A DNA stretch of 64,000 nucleotides from Rhizobacter sp. Root1221 (GCF_001425785.1 NZ_LMDI01000067.1:28147-92146); one strand, 5' to 3'; shown: positions 25,601 to 33,483, counted from the stretch's first letter. The notes: a model not told the origin generated them from the sequence alone. A program made the numbers and translations.

Positions 25601-27983
25601 CGATGAAGAGCTTCGCGGAAGTCTTCTTGATCCTGCGGACGAGCACCCGCGACATGCCGGATGACGCCGGCGATTGCAGCTGCGCCACCAGCCCGTCCAG
25701 CTCCGGCCGCTGCTCGGCGTTGAAGCCCGGCAGCCGGTTGGCGATCTCCTGCGCATTGCGCAGCGCCCCGCCCGGGCCAACGACCAGGTCGAGCAGCTCG
25801 GGTGAAACGCCCTCGCGCTGCGCTGCCTCCGCGGACAGCAGCTGCTCGCGCCGCATCGCATCGGCCGCGGCCGCGACACGGCGCAAGCTGCCTTCCAGAT
25901 CGCGCATGATGGTCACGGCCGGGGCTTCGGGCGCCTTCAGCTTCTTGGCCCGGTCGCGTTGGCCCAGCGCCTTGAGGGCCGCCTTGATGGCCAACCAGTG
26001 TTCCGCGTAGTCGGGCATCTCGAGCAACGCGTCGTTGCTGATCAGCAGCGCTCCCGTGCGGGCGTCGATGCTCTTCTCGACCACCTTCGGGTTGGCCTTC
26101 ACGATCTTCGCCAGTGGCGCCGCTGTAGCGATGGTCGGGTTGTCGATCCGCGCCTTGAGCGTCTGCGCCAGCAGGGCGGCGGTCATCTGCTGCGGCAAGG
26201 CGTCCGCGAGCGCGTGCTGGCCGAGCTTCTCGAACAGCAACTGCAGGTCGTCCCTCACTCCGAAGTACCCGTTGAGCCGCATGAAGCTGCCAGGCGTCCG
26301 CTTTCCGGAAAGCGAGCCGTCGGGACCGAACCACGACCTGAGCGAGGCGCCGGAGAGCCTTGTCTTCGCCTCAACGCCATCCAGGAGCGGCCGCTTGCGG
26401 TTCCGGTTCTCGAGCATCAGCTGGAGCACCTGCTTCATCTCGAGGGCGAGCTTGAGCTCCGTCGCCTGCGGGCGAGGCTTCTTGCCGGCGGGCATCTCGG
26501 CCTTGACGCCGAGGGGGCGCTTCGCGGGCGCCGAGGGACCGGCAGGGCTCGCCTCCGCCTTCGACTCCCGGATGTTCGCGATCATCTCCTTGACGGCCTC
26601 GGCCGTCTTCGAGTTGTCGTCAATCTTGCGCATGCCGGCCAGGAGCCCTTGCTCGTCCTTGCGCCGAAGCACGATGATGGACTTGTCGCAGCCGTCAGGT
26701 TTGATCACGTGGCGCGTGATCCCGTGTTCGGCGTCTACCTCGACCGCGGGCGCGTCGTCGCACAGCTCGTTCAGATGCTTCACAAACCCTGAGCCGGTCG
26801 GGGTCGACTCGTCGTTCCTTTGTGCATGCAGGCGGCAGGCCTCGTACTCGCCGTTCACGTGCTTCGCCAGAGAGCGCCAAATGCTCCAGTGGCGCTGGTT
26901 CTGGGACGTCGCGCCGGTGTTGTCTTTCGTACGCGGTGCTGCGCTCTTTTGTGCGTCGCTGCTCTTGGCCGACTTGACCATCTCGTCCAGGACGTAGCCT
27001 TCGCTTGCCTCGGGGGGCGCGAGGCGCAGGTCGGCCAGTTCCTGGTCCTCGTCGAGCCGGCGCAGCACCTGGGCCGGGCCCGCACCGGGAACCGTGATGT
27101 CGAATCGCTCGATCTCCACCCCGGCATCGGCGTCGGGCACGCTCACCTTGGTGCCCTTGACCCCGGGTTCCATTGTCAGCCTGTAGAGCATGTCGAGGAA
27201 GCGCGGACCGCTGAGACTGGCATCCGTGTTCTTCTTGCATGCGTTGTGGAGGTCGGTGAACTCCGTCTTGCGCTTGCCGCTCCACAGCTTCGGGGCGCGG
27301 AGGCTGAGCTTCTCGCCGCCTCGGCGGCGGGCACTCGTGGAACTGCTCATCCCCGCACCCGTGTCCATGACCTTCGTCAGCTGGCCCAGCGCCTCGGGCG
27401 TTACCTTGCCCAGCCGGCGGATGTCGCCGGGAAAGCCGTTCGGCTCGTCCCGTCGCAGGATGTGGACCTCCTCCTGCGTGCCCGGGACCCGGATGCTGTA
27501 GCCCTGGATGAGCGGATGGCCGGTGTCGAACGGCTTGGCTTTTTTGGACTTCGTCAGCTCCAGGATCATGGCGAGGAACTTTCCTCCGGAGAGCGGCTTG
27601 GTGTCCTTCAGCGTGCCCTGGTAGGCAGTCATGACCGGGTCGAACTCGGCTTGGCGGCCCTTCTTTCCCGAGAACCACAAGACGTTCATGCGCTCGCCGA
27701 CGGTCGGCTGGCGTGGGGCCTTGCCCGGTTCGGCGGCTGCAGGCGCCTTGGGGGGCGCAGGCGCCTCGGGGGCCTGCAACGACGTAGCTGCAGCGGGCGG
27801 CAACTTGACGCGAGGCCTCTGGGTCGCGTCGTCCATGCGGGCCAGCCTCGGCGCGGGCAATCCCGCGAGGGGCGTGCCCGCGTCGCGCGCTGCTGGCGCG
27901 CGGCGCTGAATCAGCGCGCTCAACGGCTGGTCGTCTTCGAGGGCCGTGACGCGCCGCAGGGCGCTCTTGATGGGTAGTCGCAT
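22629..27983 (-). CDS. giant multidomain effector-like protein (repeats, CxxC deaminase-like, OTU, SET-like)
   Basis: 1784 residues with no signal peptide or membrane helix. The first 12 residues have no acidic residue and the first 90 are rich in Ala, Pro and Arg, as in type III secretion signals. Three related repeats follow (about 93-206, 226-338, 362-470), each with a PLSGGKF/LSGPRFL/PTGSGFV turn and a closing LRR(D/L/K) segment. Residues 900-1010 hold PCGTC (C983, C986) and RGPFW, like toxin deaminases. Residues 1320-1432 match an OTU cysteine protease: GNNCWFDAV (C1328) and GAHFEPMW (H1426). The C-terminus (about 1622-1772) follows the SET methyltransferase plan: GLFVP, GRILGFYMGAL, YAIDAHPRGNGR, DYGEDF. 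The promoter has a PIP/hrpII box. I infer a type III effector acting inside eukaryotic cells. The open frame is certain; the domain calls are by eye. Confidence 0.75.
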   Translation of the reverse strand: MRLPIKSALRRVTALEDDQPLSALIQRRAPAARDAGTPLAGLPAPRLARMDDATQRPRVKLPPAAATSLQAPEAPAPPKAPAAAEPGKAPRQPTVGERMNVLWFSGKKGRQAEFDPVMTAYQGTLKDTKPLSGGKFLAMILELTKSKKAKPFDTGHPLIQGYSIRVPGTQEEVHILRRDEPNGFPGDIRRLGKVTPEALGQLTKVMDTGAGMSSSTSARRRGGEKLSLRAPKLWSGKRKTEFTDLHNACKKNTDASLSGPRFLDMLYRLTMEPGVKGTKVSVPDADAGVEIERFDITVPGAGPAQVLRRLDEDQELADLRLAPPEASEGYVLDEMVKSAKSSDAQKSAAPRTKDNTGATSQNQRHWSIWRSLAKHVNGEYEACRLHAQRNDESTPTGSGFVKHLNELCDDAPAVEVDAEHGITRHVIKPDGCDKSIIVLRRKDEQGLLAGMRKIDDNSKTAEAVKEMIANIRESKAEASPAGPSAPAKRPLGVKAEMPAGKKPRPQATELKLALEMKQVLQLMLENRNRKRPLLDGVEAKTRLSGASLRSWFGPDGSLSGKRTPGSFMRLNGYFGVRDDLQLLFEKLGQHALADALPQQMTAALLAQTLKARIDNPTIATAAPLAKIVKANPKVVEKSIDARTGALLISNDALLEMPDYAEHWLAIKAALKALGQRDRAKKLKAPEAPAVTIMRDLEGSLRRVAAAADAMRREQLLSAEAAQREGVSPELLDLVVGPGGALRNAQEIANRLPGFNAEQRPELDGLVAQLQSPASSGMSRVLVRRIKKTSAKLFIVRSGDAASGTKETQNLAKVFAHSPDLVRSARPFTAERPRQALRWLATVLRSRFNDAVEITTYYDRKRREIWVSSNKREVNEEIQAFLSDTNLQRQLAKRGKLDHASRNGRHETKLRGMLADPSARPHSAQAREVIEVMSEGRFRVPVERFELDGQELDYHSGRRIKAAFTHETGEALNLATLAGTMRPCGTCADVLGLPDDAHRGPFWRSRSAHAFTDMETVVKRNIALSIGSSVTKMRDSQLSVHYDTESDSDADVPGRLVKREPEPAAGAALPFGLSPAWGDHRPRRPAQAPVRNAAAAWPIAQDERDFITDYLRQDVPDNPQQARQMLRVEVLARVHEFNDGYSHRDDAYQSVDAVLARIGADTGTDIARAVRLAQELGDEQLSTSVHNLTLGWRTTELQALETRAAEAYLLLAGLGVAVSSDPPVGTAATQQVLQQLVDEGSRRYGDFMRRLDGQADLEPTQAERSELAQIGTLAAALRRSAAHLGWLPPEASPMQALPQESRQAGVVWSESQAQALFTRGSASGVGNNCWFDAVAQLSLNQARGEGDDARIERLAQRLRRAADRLGLVGTGEMFEDTHGQMHAIARALGVQVHAFGQLPDGALRLSPLESVGAPRSRSVYIRISGAHFEPMWPTWQAAPASPVSVKAEPAEAAVPARAPVYVETALDQARTAFHRELGEICDLTGELAEWQTHFDRNDMAIVRHDMVPMPENDHKFPLRDPADALGRAHPRYADKDGNVHPRVGLRKMQFGSGFRSYFRELVKSKDARLSVDPRRLPEVMTRVEEDAARELQRLIRGEVGPPRCTPRLLRDSDVQPHERMLVGQHGLFVPRPEAAADRPTLSNGRILGFYMGALVENDHELAQTASLHPDYERYAIDAHPRGNGRVMYSGLGATNSIAFANTALKADSAEPASDHKRLNSLFIEFDATLTDNTGKPRIERLVAMVALDNLFDDNHADAQVLADYGEDFLENFRSSHIKAEGFSEA

Positions 27984-28022
27984 GGGACGCGGGTGGGGCC
28001 GGCTCCGGCAGCCGTGGTGTCC

Positions 28023-28083
28023 AATCTATGCGCCGCCACTCGCCGGCATTCGCCACGGCCGAAACCATGTCGCACGGGGCGAA
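28023..28083 (-). promoter_or_regulatory. PIP / hrpII box promoter of the giant effector-like gene
   Basis: On the minus strand: TTCGC (28083-28079), 15 bases, TTCGG (28063-28059), 30 bases, TAGATT (28028-28023). This fits both the plant-inducible-promoter form TTCGB-N15-TTCGB-N30-32-YANNNT and the Ralstonia hrpII box TTCG-N16-TTCG, bound by the AraC-type activators HrpX and HrpB. The ATG is 39 bases below the -10 element, a sensible leader length. Confidence 0.75.
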
Positions 28084-28185
28084 GGCGCCGCTGGAAGCGA
28101 AGTCGCACGCCAAGCCTGACGGCGCCTCCGCCTTCGAAAGATCGGAGAGGACGGGCGATGGCACGGCACTCCCGCCGCAACCCGG

Positions 28186-28965
28186 TCAAGGGCGGCGACG
28201 CGTGAGCCCGATGGTGTAGCTGGCCTGCAGGACGCCGCTGCCGAGCTTCTCGACATCGAAGGTGAAACGCTCGACTTCCGAGGCCGAGAACGCGAAATCG
28301 TTTCGGTTCAGCGTGTCGTGCCGTGTTCGTTTCGCATAGTCGGGATGATTGCCGTAGACCGCGTCATTCAACGCCTCATCGAAGAGGAGCTGCGAGATCA
28401 GCAGTTCACGACGCTCGACAAGAACGCGCAGGTGGACATGCGGCGCACGCCCACCATACCAACCGGGGTAGATCGTCAGGAAGCTCACGACGCCGCCGGC
28501 ATCGGTGACCTGCCGCCCGCGCAGGAAACCGGCGCGCTTCGCAGCCGCGTCATCCGGATTGCACAGGGCGGCCGCGCGTCCGGAATAGATGCCACGAACG
28601 TCGGCATGCCAGATCTCGATGTCGGCGCCCGCGACCGGCTTGCAGCCAATCGCGTCGACAACGCGCAGGCTGACCCACATCGGCAGACCGGTGACGCCCG
28701 CGGTCACGTCCCGCCGGATGGGCACGTCGTTCGTGTGGCAGGGCCCGAGCGTCTTGTCGCGCATCACGACGCACTGTGGTTCGGCCCGAAATCTCGGCGC
28801 CGGCAACTCGGTGGGCATGCCCGCTGTCCCACCCGTGCGAAGGCCGGACATCGACCAGGCAGGGGCCTGCGGAACCGCACCGATTGCGCCGGTAGCGAAC
28901 AGCCCGCCTGCACTGAAGATGAGTTCTCTTCGCTTCACGTCGCGCCCGATGCCCTGGATTGCCAA
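28186..28965 (-). CDS. intradiol ring-cleavage dioxygenase-like protein, exported
   Basis: 259 residues. The N-terminus KRRELIFSAGGLFATGAIGA looks like a Tat-type signal, though the RR is not followed by a perfect SxxFLK. Intradiol (protocatechuate/catechol dioxygenase) iron ligands are in place: Y127 (GIYSGR), Y170 (YPGWYGGRAPHVH), H176 and H178. The cupin-free beta-sandwich segments VSLRVVDAIGCKPVAGADIEIWH also match. Exported relatives of this family are known but few have assigned substrates, so a role on extracellular aromatics is only a guess. Its stop lies about 100 bp upstream of the effector PIP box; the two genes are unlikely to be co-regulated. Confidence 0.85.
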   Translation of the reverse strand: MAIQGIGRDVKRRELIFSAGGLFATGAIGAVPQAPAWSMSGLRTGGTAGMPTELPAPRFRAEPQCVVMRDKTLGPCHTNDVPIRRDVTAGVTGLPMWVSLRVVDAIGCKPVAGADIEIWHADVRGIYSGRAAALCNPDDAAAKRAGFLRGRQVTDAGGVVSFLTIYPGWYGGRAPHVHLRVLVERRELLISQLLFDEALNDAVYGNHPDYAKRTRHDTLNRNDFAFSASEVERFTFDVEKLGSGVLQASYTIGLTRRRP

Positions 28966-29017
28966 TGATCCATGGTACGCCGCCTTCGACCGGAAAGGCA
29001 GCCGGGCGCACCGCGCC

Positions 29018-29335
29018 CTACTTGGCGGCCTCGATGGCGGTCACCGTGATGGCCCCGCCGATCCTGTCGGCAGCGAACTTCACCTTGTCACCCTCCTTGA
29101 GGGCATCCAGCATCTTCGGGTCTGAAACCTTGAAGACCATCGTCATGCCAGGCATCTGCAGGTTGGCGATGGGTCCGTGTTTCAACGTCACCTTGCCCTG
29201 CTCTTTGTCGACTTTGCGGACCTCTCCGTCGGTGATGGGTGCGCCGGCGGCTGGCGCAGGGGCGGTCTGTGCCGTGGCACCAGCGGCGAGGGCCAGACCG
29301 AGTGCCGCAATGAAAGGAATGTTGCGCCACTTCAT
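29018..29335 (-). CDS. CusF-like periplasmic copper-binding protein
   Basis: 105 residues. Signal peptide (NIPFIAALGLALAAGATAQ). The mature part is a small beta-barrel of the CusF type with GEVRKVDKEQGKVTLKHGPIANLQMPGMTMVF: the HGPI..MPGMTM run supplies the His and two Met copper ligands, and the following WxVxD region is here FKVSDP, so the usual tryptophan cap is a Phe. It would carry Cu(I) in the periplasm. The ATG overlaps the stop of the cupredoxin gene (ATGA). It is the last gene of the copper operon. Confidence 0.88.
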   Translation of the reverse strand: MKWRNIPFIAALGLALAAGATAQTAPAPAAGAPITDGEVRKVDKEQGKVTLKHGPIANLQMPGMTMVFKVSDPKMLDALKEGDKVKFAADRIGGAITVTAIEAAK

Positions 29336-29823
29336 TTCACGAGCACCTTCCCGACCATGCCGGCCTCGAAATGGCCGGGCTGCAGGCAGGCAAACTGAAA
29401 CTCGCCCGGCTTGGTGAACTGCCAGAGAATTTCGCCGGCCGCGCCCGGCTTCACGTGGGCCATGTTGGCGTCGGCATGCACCATCTCCGGGAACTTCTTC
29501 ATCAGTTCGGCGTGCTCCTTGATCGTTTCCTTCGTCCCCAAGACCATCTCGTGCAAGACCTTGCCGTCGTTGTGCACGACGAACTTCACCGTCTCGCCGC
29601 GCTTGACGGTCACGTCCGGTGGTGTGAAACGCATGGCGTCGGTCATGCCGACCGTGATGGTCTTCGTGACCTTCTCCGGATTGCCTTCCTGGCCGAAGCC
29701 GGTGGGCTCGACCTTGCTCGCGTCGAACCGGCGAGCGGCAGCGTGTTCCCCATCGCCATGGGCCAACGCCGCGCCCATGCCGAGAGCGAGCGCGGCCAAG
29801 GTCAGTGCGTTCAATGTCTTCAT
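29332..29823 (-). CDS. cupredoxin (blue-copper protein), periplasmic
   Basis: 163 residues with a signal peptide (LNALTLAALALGMGAALAHG). A single plastocyanin/azurin-like domain: KTITVGMTDAMRFTPPDVTV, then type-1 copper ligands H91 (GKVLHEMVLG), C146, H151 and M156 in FACLQPGHFEAGM. A short His stretch follows the cleavage site (AHGDGEHAA). It probably passes electrons or copper to the multicopper oxidase encoded 11 bp upstream. Overlaps the CusF-like gene by four bases. Confidence 0.92.
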   Translation of the reverse strand: MKTLNALTLAALALGMGAALAHGDGEHAAARRFDASKVEPTGFGQEGNPEKVTKTITVGMTDAMRFTPPDVTVKRGETVKFVVHNDGKVLHEMVLGTKETIKEHAELMKKFPEMVHADANMAHVKPGAAGEILWQFTKPGEFQFACLQPGHFEAGMVGKVLVK

Positions 29824-29834
29824 GGACAGTTCCT

Positions 29835-31202
29835 TCAGTGGCCTTCGTGGCCGGTGGGTTTACGAACTTGCAGGGTCTTGGCATCAGCCTTCGGGGCCGG
29901 CGCCCTGACCGCCTCCGGCATCTCGGCCGTGTACTCGCTGGCGAGCGTGCCGGCGGGGTGCTTGTAGGGGCCCGGGTCGCTGAAGTCCCCGCGCTGGATG
30001 TCGTCGCGGACCTTCACCACGCTGAACATGCCGCCCATGCCCACCGGCCCGAAGGGGCCGGTGCCGGTCATCATCGGCAGCGTGTTGTCCGGGATGGGCA
30101 TTTCCATCTCTGCCATCTCGTGCATGCCCTTGTCGCCCATGACCATGTAGTCCGGCACCAGCTTCGAAATCTTCTTCGCGACATCGCGGTGGTCCACCCC
30201 GATCATGGTCGGGACCGAATGGCCCATCGCATTCATCGTGTGGTGCGACTTGTGGCAATGGATGGCCCAGTCGCCCGCGAGCGCGTCGAACTCGAAAGCC
30301 CGCATCTGACCGACCGCGATGTCGACCGTGACTTCCGGCCAGCGCGCGCTCTTGGGCACCCATCCACCATCGGTTCCCGTCACCTCGAAGTGAGGTCCAT
30401 GCATGTGGATCGGGTGGTTGGTCATTGTGAGATTGCCCACGCGGATGCGCACCCGCTCGCCCGTGCGCGCAACGAACGGGTCGATGCCCGGGAACGCGCG
30501 GCTGTTCCACGTCCACAGGTTGAAGTCGAGCATCGTGTTCACCTTGGGCGTCGCGGCACCCGGCTCGATGTCATAGGCGTTGAGGATGAAGCCGAAATCG
30601 CGGTGCACCTTGAACTGCTTCGGGTCCTTCGGATGCACGATGAACAAGCCCATCATCCCCATGGCCATCTGCGTCATCTCGTCGGCGTGCGGGTGGTACA
30701 TGAAGGTGCCCGCGCGCTGCAGCACGAACTCATACATGAAGGTCTTGCCGACCGCGATGGGCGGTTGACTCAGCCCCGTCACGCCATCCATGCCGGACGG
30801 CAAGAGGATCCCATGCCAGTGCACGCTGGTGACCTCGGGCAGCTTGTTCGTCACGAAGATGCGGATGCGGTCGCCCTCGACCGCTTCGATGGTGGGCCCC
30901 GGGCTCTGGCCGTTGTAACCCCACAGGTTGGCCTTCATGCCAGGGGCGATTTCGCGCACCACCGGCTCGGCCACCAAGTGGAACTCCTTGACGTTCTCCT
31001 TCATGCGCCACGGCAGCGACCAGCCGTTGAGCGTGACGATGGGCTGGTACGGCCGGCCGTTCGGTGGCGGTGGCGGCAGTTGCATGGCCGCGGACGACTG
31101 CGTCACCGCCTCGGGAAGCAAGGCCGCCCCTGCGCGGCTGACGGCGGCGGCACCCAACAGGGTCGCGCCTGCCGCCTTGAAGAAAGTTCTTCGATGGGTC
31201 AT
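29835..31202 (-). CDS. multicopper oxidase, Tat-exported
   Basis: 455 residues. Tat signal (RRTFFKAAGATLLGAAAVS). Copper motifs: HWHG (128-131), HPHAD (170-174), HPIHMHGPH (263-271) and HCHKSHH (315-321), which supply the trinuclear centre and the type-1 Cys C316. Only about 90 residues separate the first and second motif pairs, so it is shorter than three-domain CueO or CopA. After the oxidase core there is a Met-rich tail (MVMGDKGMHEMAEMEMP; GPVGMGGMF), likely for Cu(I) capture. It probably oxidises Cu(I) to Cu(II) in the periplasm. It lies between the TolC-like and cupredoxin genes in one operon. Confidence 0.93.
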   Translation of the reverse strand: MTHRRTFFKAAGATLLGAAAVSRAGAALLPEAVTQSSAAMQLPPPPPNGRPYQPIVTLNGWSLPWRMKENVKEFHLVAEPVVREIAPGMKANLWGYNGQSPGPTIEAVEGDRIRIFVTNKLPEVTSVHWHGILLPSGMDGVTGLSQPPIAVGKTFMYEFVLQRAGTFMYHPHADEMTQMAMGMMGLFIVHPKDPKQFKVHRDFGFILNAYDIEPGAATPKVNTMLDFNLWTWNSRAFPGIDPFVARTGERVRIRVGNLTMTNHPIHMHGPHFEVTGTDGGWVPKSARWPEVTVDIAVGQMRAFEFDALAGDWAIHCHKSHHTMNAMGHSVPTMIGVDHRDVAKKISKLVPDYMVMGDKGMHEMAEMEMPIPDNTLPMMTGTGPFGPVGMGGMFSVVKVRDDIQRGDFSDPGPYKHPAGTLASEYTAEMPEAVRAPAPKADAKTLQVRKPTGHEGH

Positions 31203-31214
31203 TGTTCTTTTCCT

Positions 31215-32612
31215 TCAGTGGGCTGGCTGCGCAGAAGCCGCGGCACGGCTCGCGCCCATCGCCGGCGCCGTGGCCGGCGGGCGGCCCGTGAGTGCGGATT
31301 GCAGGTTGGTTTCGGCCACCCAGTAGTCACGCAGTGCCTCGACAGCGCCGGTGACGCCCGAAATCTGGTCCTTCGCGTCCGCCAGGAGTTCGAAGACGCT
31401 GGCAAGCATGCCGTTGTATCGAAGCAGGTTCTCGTCGGAGATGCGCTTGCGCAGCGGCACCACCTCGTCGCGGTAGTGCTTCGCCAGGTCGTAGGCGGTC
31501 CGGTACGCGGAGTAGGACTCGCGCACTTCGGAGCGGGCATTGATGGCCACCTGGGCGGTGCGGCTCACGGCCTGCATGTAGGTGGCCTCGGCCCGGGCGA
31601 CTCGCGCCGAGCCAAAGTCGAACAGCGGCAGCTCGAGCTCGATTTCGTAGCCGTTGCTGCGCTGCTCGCCGGTAGCGCTCTTGTTCTGGTAGCCCGCGTG
31701 CAGCACGTTGATGAAGCGGGTGGTCTTCGTCAGACCCAGTGACTTGGCGGTGGACTCGGTGGCACGCCTGGCCATCAGCACGTCGAGGCGCATGTCCATC
31801 GCGGTTTGCTCGGCATCCTTGGGCTCGGCGGGCGCAGCTGGCAAATCCGGCAGTCGGTCCGGAAGCGTGAACGCAGGCGGGTCCCCGGACAACGCGAGAA
31901 CCCGATTCAGGCGTTCACGCGCCGCCACGGCCCGATGCCGGGCTCGGGCCAGTTGCGCCGTGGCGTCCGAGTAGAACGACTGTTCGCGCATCTGCGCCAG
32001 CTTGCTGAAGTTGCCCGCGGCGGCCATCCGCTTCGCCAGTTCGTTGGCAGCATCCGCCGCCTCCTGGACCTGACCGAAGTAGCCAACCAGTTGCTGCGCC
32101 GCCACGGCGTCGAAGAAGGCCGTGCGCGCCTCGCCGGCAACACCGACCGTCACGAAGGCCGCCTGCAGCTGCGTCTGCTCGAAGCGCTGCTGTTCGACCT
32201 GCCTGGCCCATGGCATGGTGAACAAGCCCAGCACATCGAACAGCACGGCACGATCGATCTCCACGAGGCCGCCACCGCTGAGACGGCCGAAGCTGAACGA
32301 AGGGTTGGCGAGCCGGCCAGCTCGCACGAGGTCGGACTCGGCGATGCCAAGCTCGGCGTAGCTGGCCTGAAGGTCTCTGTTGTTCAGGAGCGCGATCTCC
32401 ACCACGCTGTCGGCGGTCAGCGGTTGCGCCAGCAACTCGGCGACGCGTGCCTTGGCCGAGTCGGCCTGCTCGCCGGTGCGCTGGTAGTGCGGGGTCTGCC
32501 CGACGCGCTCCCGGGTGAGCTGCGCGACGGTATCGAAGCCGCCATCCTGGGAGAAAGAAGCGCAGCCCGCGAGCACGAGCGATGCCAGCGCCATGGCAGT
32601 CAGGCGAATCAT
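31215..32612 (-). CDS. TolC-family outer-membrane lipoprotein of the copper operon
   Basis: 465 residues with lipobox (ASLVLAGCASF). TolC-type helical repeats: DSVVEIALLNNRDLQASYAE and, in the second half, RFINVLHAGYQNKSATGEQRS followed by a long helix (TYMQAVSRTAQVAINARSEV) and LLRYNGMLASVFELLADAKDQ. It has the look of CusC- or CzcC-like channels. No RND pump or adaptor gene is beside it, so it may serve a pump encoded elsewhere or act alone in this copper cluster. ATG 32612 overlaps the TGA of the small upstream gene. Confidence 0.88.
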   Translation of the reverse strand: MIRLTAMALASLVLAGCASFSQDGGFDTVAQLTRERVGQTPHYQRTGEQADSAKARVAELLAQPLTADSVVEIALLNNRDLQASYAELGIAESDLVRAGRLANPSFSFGRLSGGGLVEIDRAVLFDVLGLFTMPWARQVEQQRFEQTQLQAAFVTVGVAGEARTAFFDAVAAQQLVGYFGQVQEAADAANELAKRMAAAGNFSKLAQMREQSFYSDATAQLARARHRAVAARERLNRVLALSGDPPAFTLPDRLPDLPAAPAEPKDAEQTAMDMRLDVLMARRATESTAKSLGLTKTTRFINVLHAGYQNKSATGEQRSNGYEIELELPLFDFGSARVARAEATYMQAVSRTAQVAINARSEVRESYSAYRTAYDLAKHYRDEVVPLRKRISDENLLRYNGMLASVFELLADAKDQISGVTGAVEALRDYWVAETNLQSALTGRPPATAPAMGASRAAASAQPAH

Positions 32613-32929
32613 CGCTGGCCTCCCGGCTTCGGATGACCCTCATGCATCGGCATGGGCTTCGTTGGTATCGCCGCGCTGGCAGGCGTCGCTGGTGCCACTG
32701 GCGTCTCCATGGCCTTCATGGCGTGCCCGGTGTGGCCTGGTGCACCTGCAACGGTGTCGTTCAGCTCTCGCCAGTTGGCGAGTGGCACGTCCTTGTAGGG
32801 CTTGTAGCCGGCGAAGGCTGACTGGTAGGACAGCTGCGGAGCCGGTTTCGGCTTGGCGGCTTGTGCTGTGGCCAGGAGAGGTACGCACGTGGCGAGGACC
32901 ACAGCCCAGGCTGCTTGGTTGTTTTGCAT
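32609..32929 (-). CDS. small secreted His/Met-rich protein (copper operon)
   Basis: 106 residues. Signal peptide (AAWAVVLATCVPLLATAQA), then AFAGYKPYKDVPLANWRELNDTV, a motif seen in small proteins next to copper-efflux outer-membrane genes, then a Met/His-rich C-terminal part (GHTGHAMKAME; KPMPMHEGHPK). Probably a periplasmic copper-binding or accessory protein. I do not know a named family. Its TGA overlaps the next ATG, so it belongs to the operon. Confidence 0.75.
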   Translation of the reverse strand: MQNNQAAWAVVLATCVPLLATAQAAKPKPAPQLSYQSAFAGYKPYKDVPLANWRELNDTVAGAPGHTGHAMKAMETPVAPATPASAAIPTKPMPMHEGHPKPGGQR

Positions 32930-33033
32930 GGTTCGAACTCATCCGACGCACCGCTGGTTTGACGCCAGCGGCGGAATTCCCGTGCGATGGACGCACGAGC
33001 CCTGTTCGGCCTCTCAGCGGAGGCCTGCCGGGG

Positions 33034-33441
33034 TCAGATGGTTCGTGGAGGACGGTCCTGGCCGTCCGATTGGAAGGCCGGGATGCGCGCCGTGAGCGCC
33101 GCGAAGATGACCGAGGAGGCCAGGCTCGGCTCCCCGAGGGACGGGCCCGTGCCCACGATGGAGGCCATGCAGCAACCGCTCGCGCAGAAGTGGCACGTGG
33201 TGGCGTGGTCAGCAGAAGACGCGTCTTCGCTGGAGGCCTCTGCGCTCGCATGATGGTGCGCCATCGCGTGGTCCGCGTGCATCTCCGGGTCCGCATGCAT
33301 GCCGTGGTGTCCCTGCCCGGCGATCACCGCGGCTGTACGCGCGCCCTCACCTTCCGGGCACAGCATGGTCGCCGCCACCGCACCCCGGATGGGGAGCAGG
33401 ATGGACATCAAGACCAGGATGAGGATGCGGAGGTGTTTCAC
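33034..33441 (-). CDS. CopL/DUF2946-like His- and Cys-rich protein
   Basis: 135 residues, start GTG 33441 (an in-frame ATG at 33408 would shorten the signal peptide). A hydrophobic leader (RILILVLMSILLPIRGAVA) precedes a His/Met/Asp-rich segment (GHHGMHADPEMHADHAMAHHH) and a Cys cluster CHFCASGCC. This arrangement resembles DUF2946/CopL proteins, which lie at the head of copper-resistance operons and influence their copper response. It is first behind the MerR-type promoter at 33484-33514; a gap of 104 bp separates it from the next gene. Confidence 0.72.
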   Translation of the reverse strand: MKHLRILILVLMSILLPIRGAVAATMLCPEGEGARTAAVIAGQGHHGMHADPEMHADHAMAHHHASAEASSEDASSADHATTCHFCASGCCMASIVGTGPSLGEPSLASSVIFAALTARIPAFQSDGQDRPPRTI

Positions 33442-33483
33442 TTGGGGGATTATCGGACAGGTGGGCTTTGCTGCTGTCCAGGC

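Noticed and set aside
22629..27983. Reading the giant protein as a polymorphic toxin or CDI-type antibacterial protein
   Set aside because: No Sec or TPS signal, no RHS or filamentous repeats, no pre-toxin motif, and no clear immunity gene; the OTU- and SET-like parts point to eukaryotic targets. Not fully excluded.
28079..28101. A second TTCGC pair with a 13-base spacer in the same promoter
   Set aside because: Spacer does not fit the PIP box (15) or hrpII box (16); the pair at 28059-28083 fits both and has a -10 at the right distance.
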